64,000 nt of DNA from assembly GCA_008704415.1 (NCBI GenBank), contig VXIS01000073.1, forward strand, positions 62,001 through 126,000, given 5' to 3'. This DNA is from Sphaerosporella brunnea. Its lineage: Eukaryota; Ascomycota; Pezizomycetes; Pezizales; Pyronemataceae. Position 1 is the first letter of the stretch, and every line of letters starts with the position of its first letter. This document shows positions 21,775 to 33,544 of the stretch, in pieces. The notes beneath the pieces are model-generated. The model saw only the letters and a program-made list of their open reading frames with translations. It was not told the origin of the DNA and did no database searches. A program made the position numbers and the translations under genes.

Positions 21775-22557
21775 TCAAGATGGGATACTGTGCCTCAGCC
21801 GTAGGTGATCAAAGCCTGGCGGGGATGCCGCGACCCGCGAGAGGAGACTGGGAGTGTGCGGAGATACCTGCCCCGTGGCGTATCCGTATAGCGTAGTGTG
21901 GACCCTGTACCGCAGCTCCCGCGGGGAATGGACCTGACACCGACGCAAGCCGAAAGAGGAGAGGGACGACGTAGTATCTGGGTGGCAATGCTCAACTACA
22001 ATCCCGTTTTGCCGCTTAACCAGTGCGAAAAAGGCGATTGAATCCACTAATTCTATCACGCAGTCGCTGGCGTCCTGACACCGACACAGGCCGAACGAGG
22101 AGAGGGACGACGTAGTATCTGGGTGGCAATGCTCAACTACAATCCCGTTTTGCCGCTTAACCAGTGCAAAAAAGGTGATTGATTCCACTAATTCTATCAC
22201 GCAGTCGCTGGGCGTCCACGGCTTGGGAATATCAGAGTTGGCAGTCAGTTGTGGCCACAGAACGAGGATGGAGGATATGCTGCAGTGGCGCATTTGCGTA
22301 CGCATGTGCACCGGGCGGCCTGAGGTTGAGCCGGCCATCCCGAGAGTTGACGATGGCAACACTGTCAGACTCGGCAGCAGCTGCCCACCGATATCAGGAA
22401 TCGCAACACCTACCGCAATCGCCGATAAGATTGCTGGGTGCAGCCATCCGAACGGCGTCTGCGGTGTCTCGGACGCATCGACCGGGCGTCTACTACTTTC
22501 CCACCCCTCTTCGGCATCTTGCCACCCTGCGTTCCTATCCCGTTGTGGCCGCGGCAC
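21775..22557 (-). CDS. Open frame of 260 codons with a 47-residue tandem duplication
   Basis: I do not recognise this protein. The frame is the longest outside the copia element. Its centre contains two consecutive 47-residue units (nt 21933-22214), each with SDCVIELV.SI.FFALVKRQ and GIVVEHCHPDTTSSLSSFGL. The duplication is 141 bp, so it keeps the frame, and the copies are about 96 percent identical. The N-terminal 100 residues are Pro/Ser/Thr-rich. No signal peptide or clear transmembrane segment is evident. A long plus-strand frame (22175-22945) overlaps it, so at least one of the two is a shadow. I chose the minus frame because the repeat unit gives a more protein-like sequence there. It may be a remnant of an older gene or a genuine unknown. 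Confidence 0.35.
   Translation of the reverse strand: MPRPQRDRNAGWQDAEEGWESSRRPVDASETPQTPFGWLHPAILSAIAVGVAIPDIGGQLLPSLTVLPSSTLGMAGSTSGRPVHMRTQMRHCSISSILVLWPQLTANSDIPKPWTPSDCVIELVESITFFALVKRQNGIVVEHCHPDTTSSLSSFGLCRCQDASDCVIELVDSIAFFALVKRQNGIVVEHCHPDTTSSLSSFGLRRCQVHSPRELRYRVHTTLYGYATGQVSPHTPSLLSRVAASPPGFDHLRLRHSIPS
21933..22214. repeat. 141-bp tandem duplication
   Basis: Copy 1 is about 21933-22073 and copy 2 about 22074-22214, with roughly six substitutions and a one-base difference at the junction. Both begin CCTGACACCGAC. Confidence 0.95.
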
Positions 22558-23348
22558 CGTACGGCTCGGTCTCGTCGTCCCTGCTTACCGCGGGAGGCTG
22601 GCACATCGGCAGTCGGGCCCTCCGAGCCGCGCCGCACTTCGGGTGGTGACAGTGCAGACGGTATTTTGCTTGCCTTTGCTGCTAGAATTTTGGACTCCGG
22701 AAACGCCTAACGCTAACCTAACCCAGCTCATACGACAACGAAGTTTCGCAGCTTTTCGCTCAGGTTGTGCCTGTCTGATGCAACGTGAAATTCTATTCAA
22801 ACGACAACACCTCACCGATGACATGCATTTCAGTACAAGAAGTGCAACCTGCAGCGCAGGTAGTACTCGTTCATTGTTCCTCATCCGCCGCCAGTCCCGT
22901 AGGACACGATTTGAGACTGCACGGTTGCCGCTTGAATCCAACTGACAAGCATTTGGGTCAGTCGCAGCTGCCAGGACTCACATGACGTCGTGAAGTCTGT
23001 TACTTACTCGTAACTGGACCGGTAGTTCCAGCACGGGCAAACGGGATACTTTCAAGTGGGATAGTCGACAAGCCGTCAGAGAGAGCATTGAAAGTCGCGG
23101 CACTGCGGGGCATATAGCACGCATCGGGTTTCTGAAATGGTCAACCGGGAGATCAGAGTCTTTGTGAGTGGGGAAACCCATTTCACTATCATACACACGC
23201 AGCCCGACAGTGACGATGATCGATGCTGTCTCAGCGGGAACACGACCGGTGATTTGGGTTTGCTGAGAAACAAATCCACATGAAAAACTGTCAATGGCCG
23301 ATGAAAGGAAACATAATACTTTGTTGAAGCAAAGTGTGCAGCACCACC
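22558..23348. other. Unassigned sequence flanking a MITE insertion
   Basis: Minus-strand frames between 22978 and 23360 have protein-like texture (for example VTVGLRVYDSEMGFPTHKD) but no recognised domain. They are cut on their upstream side by the MITE at 23349. Confidence 0.35.
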
Positions 23349-23991
23349 CAGGGCTGTCAAAAGTCCGGCCAGTCCGGCTTTGAGCGCGGCCTAAACCGGA
23401 CTGATTGGAACGGGCTTTTGAAATCACGGCCCGTTTGGACCAGGCTTTTTGGATCCAGACCCAGGCGCCCACGGGCACCCGCCAGGCCCAGAAGTACCCG
23501 GCGCCCGGCGGGCCCGCCAGGCATCTGTAGTTTTTTGCTTACACATACATCAATGAACGCGGGATACAGATTCTACAACCTGAAGGACCTCCAGCTACCC
23601 CTCCATCTCCGCCGGCCGCTGTTCCAAGTCACTCAGCATACGCTCAACTTGATGAATTTAGGAACCCGCCCCATATACCAGATCTTCCCTCGCCCAGCAT
23701 TTGAGGCATTCTATGGCATGGATCTACCAGTCTTTTGATTGCAATCGACGCTTTAGCTGCGGCGGAACGAGCAAACGATTAGCGCTTTTAGTGGCCCCGC
23801 GTTCGGCACAATGAACGACCCGACCTTAATTCAGGAATCAGGATACCGGGCACCGGCCGGCACCTATCAGATATCCAGGTTTTTCTTATGCCGGCCCGAA
23901 CCTTTCGGGCTTGCCACATGACCGGCCCGACCTGACCCACTCCGTGGGACCCGGTTGGACCTGGCGGCCGGCCGGACTATTGACAGCCCTG
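23349..23991 (+). mobile_element. hAT-type MITE, copy A (643 bp)
   Basis: It begins CAGGGCTGTCAAAAGTCCGG and ends with the inverted form of CAGGGCTGTCAATAGTCCGG. The octamer GCACCACC directly flanks both sides (23341-23348 and 23992-23999). The CAGGG start and 8-bp duplication place it with hAT elements. The interior has no transposase. It contains a short frame near 23552-23740 (NLKDLQLPL... EAFYGMD) that is recognisable in copies D and E. I use this copy as the reference for the family. Confidence 0.95.
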
Positions 23992-26560
23992 GCACCACCT
24001 GGCGTCTAACCAGGGGCCTTCGCACCTTCTACAGCAATTGAAGGCACGGTCACCAAAATTCAGGTATCCTGTGAGATAAAAACCGGTGGAGTGAAGACCA
24101 CCTGTCGGGAACGGATATCTTACTTCACTGCGTGCGATATTTTTATGGACCTTGTGTTTGAGTTGTGGATGGACCCCACGATGCGGGGCGGTATTGAAAG
24201 CGCCGTGGTCGACTGAATTTGAAGGTCAGCCATTCCATCCTGTTTTTTTGGAGTGTGAAACCAGCGAAGGCGCCTGATGGCTCATGAAGCCTTGGCAACA
24301 ATGAACAATAGTTAACGTCTTCGCATTGAGCCGAGCTCCTGATATCATATAGCTCAAGCTCCGTGTTTAGGTGGTACACATCAGGTTTATTCATTCTGCT
24401 CCCTCATTGGGCCATCCTGCTGGCCTTTTGTAGGAAAAGCGCATCCACATTTTGGCGTTGGGCGCACCTGATACTAGTAGTATTTTACAACTTCTGGGAG
24501 ACGCCCCACTGCGGATACAGGTCCAGCGCTCCCCCCCCCCCAAAAAAAAAACATCCGTGCGGTTAGGATTTCGGTGAGAGCGTCTTGTCTGAGCCCTCGC
24601 CAGTGGCGCCGCAGCGGCCTTTTTCGCGCGGCCTGTCCCCGATCCTGCAGGCTAGCACGGCGGTGTGCCGATGTCAATCAGTGCAGTGCTGATCCCTGAT
24701 AGATGACCCCTCGACCCACAGCTCAAGCGCAGAGCTACAATCAACCATGCCTCACAGATGTGCACAACCACAGAAGACGGTTAATCGACCTAGCTGCACC
24801 CAGCTTTGGTAACGTCATGACGTGATCTTTGTGGTGATGTTGCGCAAGCCACTGCTGGTTGTTGAAGGCCTCATGTGCTGAGAGATCCGCTTCGGAAAGA
24901 AAAGATACACAATCTGTACAGTAACCTCTGCGGCCACGTCAGAGGATATGGATCTTCGGAATGAGGTGGATCCGCCACCGCCAAACGCAATTCCCACAAC
25001 CCACCAAGATCGAGGATATGCCACGTGCGCACCAACAGCGCCACTGGCCCTAATAACTCGCACTGAGAACAGACCAGGCTTACCGTCCGGTGATAGACAC
25101 CATTTGGGTGAAGTGAGGGGTCTACAATTGATTCGCAAGGTTAAGGAGGGAAGCTTCCTCCAGAAAAGCTCCGTGGGATAGCAACGATGGCGTGTATATT
25201 CCGAGGACATTCAGTGGATCGAGCGCACTGAGGCTGTTCCAAAGCAATTAGGACGGCGACGGTGCCGCTGCCAACATATTAATGAAATGGATGACTATGA
25301 CTAAGGCCACAGAAGCAAGAAGCGCAAGTCGAAGACGAACACATCCCGGCCAAAGATCAATGAAAGCGGCTTGGGGTTAAAGCCAGGGTGTTGGGTAAGC
25401 ACACTACCATGCGCAGGTATTCCCGGAAGAAGTTTCAGGTAGCCCTCATTGTTGAACCAACACTGCTGGCCGCCGTGGAGGACCCCAAATGAGACACTGA
25501 GCAGCTATTTTGAGGCTAACGGGATCTCACAAATGTTTGTCTAAAGGCTGAGATAAACTTACAGTGCTGTGCACGTCTGACGTCAAACTTCAAAACGGAG
25601 ATTCTCCAGTATCGTCGACGATAGATGGATAAATGCACGGACCCGCCGAGCACAATGAAGCCTCCCCATGAGCTGTGACCTTTTTTGTGCGCCGTTCGCG
25701 TTGCTCGGCGTCTTCGTCATTTATTGCTACCCTTTAGTTCTAATTAGGGTTGATATCACACGACCGCTCTGGCTGCTGGCCACATGTAGCGCAGTGGATA
25801 TCTTGCCTCGGAACAATTATCCGGTGGTTTGATCACACTCGGAGACTATAGAAGGCCCGTGTGATGGGTGGCTTGCATCCGTGTTGATATTGATTTCCTA
25901 TAATCGAGCCTGAACAGATCAACGACAAATCCCGCTATGTTTAAGTGATGTATTGATACTCGATTCTGGACTGCACTTAAAATACGGGGTCCAGAGACCA
26001 GAAGTATTCAATCACCAGCCACTTGAATCGCACATTGATCGGACATAGGAGTGGGAAAAAGCGAACCAACAATAGAAATAAACAGTCCAAAACCAGATGC
26101 CCCCACAGTCAGACGGCCCATTGCAGCCCCGTCACCCAGTGACTCCCCTCAAGATCCGCCGGCGCGATTCGGTCACCCTTGAAATCCCGCAAAAGCTGAA
26201 GAATCATGGGCACCAGAGAGTAGGTCTGCTCCGGCCCGCCAGTGAAGAGTTTGCAGCCAGCAACACGGTTTCTCACTCAGAATCGGTGTTCCTAATAGCC
26301 AGCGCGCGACAGGCTGATGGAAAACACAGGCGGGCTGTTTGGGCTGCCGCCCATCGCAGGCTGCCTGGCGGGCTTCCATCTGATGCAGGCTTCATGCGCT
26401 GTGGCCAATGGAGCAACAGCTCCACTGAATCACACTTCAGTTTAAGACGTAACTAGGTCAAACTGCTGGTTTCTTGCGACGTTCACCTCAGTCGGACGTT
26501 CTTGATCTCCCGGCAGCTAGCTTGTCGTGAGTTGAGACAGCCGGGCTGTTATCTTTCGGC

Positions 26561-26586
26561 AGCCCGGCCTCACAGCCGGGCTTTTT
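26561..26586 (+). other. GC-rich hairpin followed by T5
   Basis: AGCCCGGC and GCCGGGCT are separated by six bases and followed directly by TTTTT. The shape mimics a bacterial intrinsic terminator, but no bacterial gene is nearby. An imperfect second GGGCTG/CAGCC arm lies just upstream. Confidence 0.3.
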
Positions 26587-26822
26587 GGGCCGTCCATCAC
26601 CAACACTGATCAGAACAAATCAGTCATCTCTCATTTCCAGCTCAAACCATCACTATTTCCAGCACGGACCATTACGCGATGGCCATTTCCAGCACCACGA
26701 ATAATACAAGAACCGAAATGAATAAAACCAAAAAAGATGCGACAGTCAGTTGATCCGACCTTTTTGGAGGTGTTCATGTATTGCGCCGTATCGCCGATTT
26801 CCATACCGGCACGAATCATTGA

Positions 26823-26877
26823 CAGCGGCGAAGCGAGCAGCGGCGAAGCGAGCAGCGGCGAAGCGAGCAGCGGCGGC
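26823..26877. repeat. 15-bp tandem repeat, about 3.7 copies
   Basis: The unit GCAGCGGCGAAGCGA is repeated and on the minus strand encodes ASPLL repeats. Confidence 0.9.
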
Positions 26878-28837
26878 GTACGCAAGTGTGAATGATTGAA
26901 AAAAGATCCGTATCCAACTCTCGATGCGCGGTGGGGCTATTTTGCGATTTGTTGACTTGGGAGCAGACGGATTGAGCAAAGAAACAATCAATATCGCGCC
27001 AAGCTGATATGCGTTCCTAGCTTCACCGGTTCTTAATTGGGCCTTCAATACAAATAGCTATTCATCCAGCGTGCGCACGGACCTCGGAAATCACCACAGA
27101 GCTGGGTTGAAGATCCTTTAATTCGTATCCTTCGCAATGGAGCGCCTAATTCCTCCATGCAAAGTGCCAGTGACCAGGTGAACAGATGTCCTCGCGGTTC
27201 AGGCCTTTACGGTCCCTATATCGTATGTACTCACCGTAGAGAAGAGAATAAAAGATTCTGGGACTGTGCAGCATGCATTGATTCAGAACTCACAGACATG
27301 ACGGCAAGTATGTAGGTTTAGCTGCATGCATGAGGAAAATTTTAAGGCAGTGGAAAGGAATTTTGTCGGCAACAACAACAAAAGGAACAACAAAACCAGT
27401 GGCGGTTGAAGACTAGAACACGAGTTTAGGTGCTGCGCCCGCTTCCGCATCTCACATACTTCAGGCTCACCCACCACCAGCCCCACCCGGATGAACCTGG
27501 GTGGATGGTGGGTGGGATGTTTCTATCAGGGGCTTAGCTTATAGCTTTGGATATGCGTCGCTGCAGAGATAGGGTTACCGGTAATGGTAAACAGCCCTCT
27601 CCGTCAAAAGCGATTTATGCGTCGTCCATCACCGCACCACAGACATGGGCAAGGCCGAAGGAGCGATGTGAGGCATTCGAGGTTCGCCAACCTTTATCCA
27701 CGACACCCTCAGAGGAGACTGTTCGATGCGTGGAGTGATTGGATTGCATGGCGATTCTAACCACGGCGTCTTAGCGGAAATAGTTGTGGCAACCCTTCAC
27801 GTCAAATTTCAAACCTCCGGAGACTCCGAACATTGGGATGCATTCGATATCTAGATTCTTATGTGATTACCAATAGCTCGCCGTAAGATTCCCCGGCCGA
27901 TTATCGCTGGGTTGACGAACATCCTCTACTGAGAGGGGGATGCATCCGTCGTCCCTTCCGTCCTCGCAAACATTGAGTCGGCCACTTTTAAGATTTCTCC
28001 AAACCCTCAGGCAACCGTAATTAACCGTTCAAGTAGCTGCTATATCTTTCTTGCCCCCATGGCAAGATTGCAGGCAGGTGATGAGGCCAAAAGAATGTTA
28101 CCCAAATCAGCCTCCGGTTGTCGGGCTGCTAGTAGGTCCGCCGTGAATGAGCAGACTTACCAAATGATTGCAAGAAGGCTCCTCTTGACACCTACATAAA
28201 TGTGGCGCCAGCACCACAGCAAGGTAGCAGCAGGCTTTCGATACGAATGCCTACGATATCTATACGTTGTTTGAGCCAGTCATTACACCCTCCTCATCTG
28301 AAAGTGCCCTGCAAGGCGTGTCCTACAATAGCAAGCTAGCATATGATTGTGCGGTAATTGCCAAAGAATGGCGTGGTAACACATCGCATGAAATGAACAC
28401 CGTCTTACCTGACATGAATTTGACAGTATGTTCGACCGAGGACAACGCCTGATGGTTGTTTGTGCCGTAGTAGGACGTTTGGTGCGGGCTGCGCGCAACG
28501 CCGGAGTGGCTGGTAAATCTAACACGCTCTTCTCGACTGTATAGTTACCAGTGCCATACTGCTGTCTATCCTTGCTCCTTTCGGCCAGCATTTGTTGCCT
28601 ATCTCACTGCCTGCTCTGGCAATCCATCCAGGTCGATAGATCACCACTTGAATCCCGTCCGGCCGCTGCCTGTTCCTTGCCGCATGCCTCCCACTGAGTG
28701 TTCCTTGTCGTCACACCCAAGCTGCATGCATCCTCCCACCCTACCAACAACCCCCGGTGCGCCTCCTCTAACCCATACGCCTCATAGCACCCGCCAGCTG
28801 CTCCCTGGGATCAGGATGGCCGGAAATTAACCAACGG

Positions 28838-29019
28838 TGTTGACCGAAGTCGTGTGAGATGATGGGTTTCAACGGGCGAAGTGGATAGGTGGTGAGAACT
28901 ATGTGTATTATAGGTCCTAAGCTCTCAAGCAGAGCTATCTACCGCCGAGTACATCAACCCGCTCAACCCTACCACGTGACCCAGTCGGGCCGCACGCCCA
29001 ACCTGCCCGCTCTCCAACA
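28838..29019 (-). repeat. 3' LTR of the copia element
   Basis: 182 bp. No difference from 33740-33921 was seen on base-by-base reading. Confidence 0.97.
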
Positions 29020-29026
29020 CTCCCCC
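29020..29026 (-). other. Polypurine tract of the copia element
   Basis: On the minus strand GGGGGAG sits immediately before the 3' LTR, the position where plus-strand DNA synthesis is primed. Confidence 0.75.
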
Positions 29027-29126
29027 GGTGTAGGCCTGACAAGCTAACTCCCAGAAGCAAACGCAAAACAAAAACAGCTAACCCGCCAACCAATACCCAG
29101 CACGCTGAATCCCCATCACGCCTCCG

Positions 29127-32100
29127 CTAGACAAGACCAAGCTTGGTACAAAACAAGCGGTGGGCCGGAAGAGCGAATGGCTTCGTGAAGCCATCTGCCA
29201 GCATCTCGGCAGTTGGGACCTGAACCAGGTCCACATAACCTTCCTGGACTAGATCAGCCGCGAGGTAGAACTTGGTAGCAATATGGGCAACCTCTGTTCC
29301 TCTGTATATGCGGTTGCGCAAGGACGTCACCATAGACTCATTGTCTCCATAGATCCGGGGTTTCACACCATCCTCCAGCTTCCAGTGACCGCGAAGTTCT
29401 TTGTAGAGATGATCGAGGCTGAGCATCCGCATACAAGCAACTCCAAAGGCGTAGTACTCAGCATCGGTCGTACTCTGTGCAGTCGACTTCTGCTTTTTCG
29501 AGCGCCAGTCGATAGCTCCACCACTACCATAAATCATAACATAACCAGAGGTGGACCGGTAATCGTCCCTTGAGGAGGCATAGTCCGCATCAGCGTAGGC
29601 ACCAAGTTCAGTGCTTTCTGTGGCTCCCCCCAAACGAAGACGCAAATGCTTGGTTCCAGCGAGGTATCGAAGCAAGCGATCCATTGCTTGCATATGAGCG
29701 ACCCCTGGATCCGATGAAAATCGACTGAGGACCCCAACTGCGAAGCAGATGTCCGGACGCGTTGAAGTCATGAGGTACATCACGCTGCCGAGCTTGCTCT
29801 GGTATAGCGTTTTATCACAGGCTTCTTCTCCAGAAACCTCGCGGCGCACCATCTTCTTCTTGTAATCCTTTGCATCCATCGGAGTCCCAATTGGCTTGAC
29901 CTTCTCCATACCAAACCGCTCCAGAACTTTCTCCACATACGCCTGCTGCGAGACATAGACGTATCCCGTAGGGTCGAACTCAATCTGCATACCCAAATAG
30001 AACGAGGCCTGACCAAGGTCGTGCATATCAAAGCGGAGCGTCAACTGCTTCTTCAGATCTTCGATGAGGTTCTGGGAGCCAACCATAAGCATGTCATCCA
30101 CATATACTGAGAGAATGAGCGTCGTGGAGTCGTCCTTGACCATGATGAAGAATCCTCCGTCCACACGTGAGATGGTGAAGCCCAGCTCAACCAAAAACAT
30201 CCGGAGTGTATGATACCACTCATAGGGTGATTGCTTCAACCCATAGAGTGACTTGACAAGCTTCCAGACACATTTGCTGCGTTCTCCTTTGCCTCGAAGG
30301 CGCTCCCAGCCAGGTGGAGGCCGCATGTAGACCTCCTCATGTAGAACACTTCCAAGGAACGCTGTTCGGACATCCATCTGGTAAACATCGAGTCCACACT
30401 TAGCCGCGTATGCAAGGGTCAGCCGGACATGGCTCATACGAGCGGTAGGAGCGTAGGTCTCCCCAAAATCAACACCCGGAACCCCCTTTCGCTGGAGATC
30501 CCCGCGGGCGACAACCCGTGCCTTGTAGCGTAGGACTTCCCCTGCTGCGTTCCTCTTCAGAGCAAGCACCCAATCAGAGCCCAGCACCTTTCGTCCCTCC
30601 GGTAGCTTCTCGATTTCTTCATAGACTTCATGCTTATCGATAGCATCGAGCTCCTCCACCATAGCGGTTTCCCAACGCTCTCGATCCGGAGAACGCAACA
30701 CCTCCTTATATGATTTAGGCAGGGAGGTATCGACCGACAAGTACGCGAAGACCGTAGGCATCCAGCCATCAAATTCTTGAAAGTCTTCGGTTTTCAATGC
30801 GAACCTCGCCTGCTCCAATTCTTGAACCTGTTTCCTGGACCGTGTGGTGCGTGGGGCATTAATGTCAATCTCCTGATGGAAACTGTTCGAACCAGATGTT
30901 GGAGCAAGTTCGGCAACCATTCTCTTTTTCTTCTCAGGCTTTTTCGGCAACGGTAAATCCTGTTGGTTCTCCAAGTCCGCCTCAACCTCATGGAGAGGCT
31001 GTCGCTCAACTTCTGGTTCCAGAGAGGCCTGAAGAATCACCTTTTGTGTAGAACTCGGTCCGAAAGCTTGAACATCATGATCTGAGTCATCATCAAAGTA
31101 ATATTTGCGCGGAGAAACATTTACAGGCATAAAATGCTCTGCAAGGTCGATTCGCTCCAAGATTGACGCACTATACCGTGCGTTCTCTCTGAAAATGACA
31201 TCGCGGGATACGATCAGCCTCCTATCGATGGGATCATAGAGACGGTATGCCTTAGTCGTCAGAGAATATCCGAGAAATATGCATGCCTTGGACTTCAGAT
31301 CCAATTTTAAACGCTTTTCCGCCGGGACATGGACGAAAGCCAAGCAGCCAAATACCCGCAAGTGCTTCACATCAGGCTTCTTTCCGAGAAAAGCTTCGTA
31401 CGGAGTAGCACCAAGCTTTTTATCCAAAGCTCTCGTTGGTGAAAGGTTCTTGACATACACAGCAGTCATGCACGCTTCGGCCCAGTACCTCTTGCTCAAA
31501 CGGGCATCCTCAAGCATGGATCGAACGCGTTCAACAACTGTACGATTCGCACGCTCAGCCACGCCATTAGACTGCGGTGAATACGGTGCTGTTGTCTCCT
31601 TGGCAATGCCTTGCTCCCGCAGATACTGGATGAAACGTTTAGAGGTGAACTCTCCGCCACCATCCGTGCGAAAACGCTTTGCCTTGAGATCGTATTGCGT
31701 AAGCATCTCTGCCTTCCATTCTCGAAACTTTCCTTCAGCGTCGGACTTCCGTTCCAGGATAAAGCACCAGGTAAACCGTGTAGCGTCGTCAATGAATAGG
31801 AGCATATACCGTCCCTTACCACTGAGACTCTCCGAAAATGGTCCGCAAATATCCGCATGAACCAGTTCCAGCCGTGTAGTCACTCTCTTGTTGACGGGGT
31901 GGAACGGTGCTCGTGCATGCTTGCCTTTCACACAAGCTTCGCAGTCGCAAGCTCCCCACAAGCCTGAGGATGCTTCAATACCAGTGACAGCTTTAGGCAG
32001 TCGTTTTAGAGCCTCCAAACCGAGATGAGCATAACGCCGATGCCACAGCTTCAGTTCCACTCCCCCGACTTCCTTAGCGGTGGTTTTCAAAGTCTGGACA

Positions 32101-33527
32101 ATAGACATGTTGGCAATCTCTGAGTTCTTTCCGTTTCCGTCCAAAGCATCCCACGCAATATCAAAAGGTAACATATGGCCGACCAGCGGAGCACAGGCGG
32201 TCAATTCACCATTCGCGGTATAGATGTTGACTCCATAGCCATTGACAACCTCCAGATGCAGACCACGTCTCATCAACCTCCCTTGGGACACCAAGTTGGC
32301 CGACCCCTCAACGTGGAGGACGTTCTGCAGAGAAACCCAACGAGTGCCGCTTGGAACACGCATTGGCAAACGCACAGTGCCCACGCCTTCCGCATAAGCA
32401 CAAGACTGGTTGAATCCTTTAAGCTCACTTGCTCCTTCCTTGAGTGGAAGATAGGTGACGAAAAGGTCCTTCCGGTTGATTACATGCCGACTGCATGCAG
32501 AATCGAGAAAGATATCCCTTGTGGAGTCAACATCAGAGGAAGAAACCGTCATCCAGAGAGTATCTGTCGTCACAGGTGTAGAGGATGTAGCAATGTTGGC
32601 GGTATTTGAGGTTTCCTTCTTGTCGTTCTGACCGGCAACCTTCTGACCCTTCTTTGGACAATCCTTCTTGATATGACCGCTCTTCTTGCAAATGTAGCAG
32701 GTGCGCGTCTTCTCCTGTTCACCATTCGTCTGAACTTCCTTCTTTTCCTTCTTCTCAGATTTCTTGCCCGAGCCAGTGTTCTTGCCAGTAGCCATGTCAC
32801 CACTCTTCGTATAAAGAGCAACCTCAGAGGTAAGTCCTCTTGCTGACTTGATTTTATCCTCTCGATCAGACAGCTTGTTGATGACTGCCCGTGGATCCTC
32901 GCCCAGAACCCCAAGTTGATCAGTGAGAAGACGCAACTCCACGTCCCACTCGTCCGTCTGAGGTATCCCATTCAAAAGGAAGAACACATGGTCCTTTTTG
33001 GAAATTCGGTCGGTATCCTCTTTCGCACCAGCGGCATACTGATCAATAAGCTCCTGTATTCGCATCGCATACGCCTTGATACTGCCGTGGTCCTTCAGCT
33101 TGACCTCGTATAGATCCCGCTTCACCCAGATGTGGGACTTCTGAAGCTCTCCAAGGTGGTCGTGCTTGATTGCCTTCCACAGCTCCACCGGATCGCGTAT
33201 GGTCATATACTGGCGAGCAAGACCCCGTTCAAGCGACATAAAGATCGACCGCACCGCTGCATGGTATCTCCACAAGTAGTCGTTGTACCTGGTGCCTGCA
33301 TCGACTGCAGGCTTTCCAGCAACGACAACCTTCCCATGCTCGTCGACCTCTTCCTTAACTTCCTCCACCGGTCCTGGAGGCGCCTTTTCTTCACCACTGA
33401 CGATTGACCAAGCGCGTTCCTGAGTGAGTAGCAACTCCATCTCAAACGCCCAATCTTTGTAGTTCTTTCCGTCGAACTTCTGGATACTCGACCCAGAGAG
33501 TGAACTAAGACCGTTCCTGCGCTCCAT
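29127..33527 (-). CDS. gag-pol: Copia Gag-Pol polyprotein, 1466 aa
   Basis: A single uninterrupted frame. Gag N terminus: FDGKNYKDW (residues 18-26). Zinc knuckle: CYICKKSGHIKKDC (277-290). Protease: FLDSACS with D342. Integrase: zinc domain H496, H501, C529 and C532, then catalytic D559, D622 and E658 (35 residues between the last two, as in the DD35E class), and a downstream GKKP..KHLRVFGC motif. Reverse transcriptase: D1052 in QMDVRTAFL, and YVDD with D1144 and D1145. RNase H: DAD at 1313-1315, E1357 and D1395. The end ADGFTKPF (1443-1450) is the usual copia C terminus, and the TAG stop follows. Gag and Pol are fused without a frameshift, as in many copia elements. The ATG is the first in frame after the leader. 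All catalytic residues are present. Confidence 0.98.
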   Translation of the reverse strand: MERRNGLSSLSGSSIQKFDGKNYKDWAFEMELLLTQERAWSIVSGEEKAPPGPVEEVKEEVDEHGKVVVAGKPAVDAGTRYNDYLWRYHAAVRSIFMSLERGLARQYMTIRDPVELWKAIKHDHLGELQKSHIWVKRDLYEVKLKDHGSIKAYAMRIQELIDQYAAGAKEDTDRISKKDHVFFLLNGIPQTDEWDVELRLLTDQLGVLGEDPRAVINKLSDREDKIKSARGLTSEVALYTKSGDMATGKNTGSGKKSEKKEKKEVQTNGEQEKTRTCYICKKSGHIKKDCPKKGQKVAGQNDKKETSNTANIATSSTPVTTDTLWMTVSSSDVDSTRDIFLDSACSRHVINRKDLFVTYLPLKEGASELKGFNQSCAYAEGVGTVRLPMRVPSGTRWVSLQNVLHVEGSANLVSQGRLMRRGLHLEVVNGYGVNIYTANGELTACAPLVGHMLPFDIAWDALDGNGKNSEIANMSIVQTLKTTAKEVGGVELKLWHRRYAHLGLEALKRLPKAVTGIEASSGLWGACDCEACVKGKHARAPFHPVNKRVTTRLELVHADICGPFSESLSGKGRYMLLFIDDATRFTWCFILERKSDAEGKFREWKAEMLTQYDLKAKRFRTDGGGEFTSKRFIQYLREQGIAKETTAPYSPQSNGVAERANRTVVERVRSMLEDARLSKRYWAEACMTAVYVKNLSPTRALDKKLGATPYEAFLGKKPDVKHLRVFGCLAFVHVPAEKRLKLDLKSKACIFLGYSLTTKAYRLYDPIDRRLIVSRDVIFRENARYSASILERIDLAEHFMPVNVSPRKYYFDDDSDHDVQAFGPSSTQKVILQASLEPEVERQPLHEVEADLENQQDLPLPKKPEKKKRMVAELAPTSGSNSFHQEIDINAPRTTRSRKQVQELEQARFALKTEDFQEFDGWMPTVFAYLSVDTSLPKSYKEVLRSPDRERWETAMVEELDAIDKHEVYEEIEKLPEGRKVLGSDWVLALKRNAAGEVLRYKARVVARGDLQRKGVPGVDFGETYAPTARMSHVRLTLAYAAKCGLDVYQMDVRTAFLGSVLHEEVYMRPPPGWERLRGKGERSKCVWKLVKSLYGLKQSPYEWYHTLRMFLVELGFTISRVDGGFFIMVKDDSTTLILSVYVDDMLMVGSQNLIEDLKKQLTLRFDMHDLGQASFYLGMQIEFDPTGYVYVSQQAYVEKVLERFGMEKVKPIGTPMDAKDYKKKMVRREVSGEEACDKTLYQSKLGSVMYLMTSTRPDICFAVGVLSRFSSDPGVAHMQAMDRLLRYLAGTKHLRLRLGGATESTELGAYADADYASSRDDYRSTSGYVMIYGSGGAIDWRSKKQKSTAQSTTDAEYYAFGVACMRMLSLDHLYKELRGHWKLEDGVKPRIYGDNESMVTSLRNRIYRGTEVAHIATKFYLAADLVQEGYVDLVQVPTAEMLADGFTKPFALPAHRLFCTKLGLV

Positions 33528-33544
33528 CTTGTCCGTCGTGTACC

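Larger units (their letters stand above)
23992..28837. other. Long gene-poor stretch
   Basis: Nearly 5 kb in which I recognise no gene. It contains an 11-C then 10-A homopolymer at 24531-24551, a 15-bp tandem repeat at 26823-26877 and a GC hairpin followed by T5 at 26561-26586. Frames of 60-130 codons are scattered on both strands without domains. Confidence 0.4.

Noticed and set aside
22175..22945. A 256-codon plus-strand frame opposite the 260-codon minus frame
   Set aside because: It crosses only part of the 141-bp duplication and has no motif. Judged the likely shadow of the minus frame, though neither is certain.
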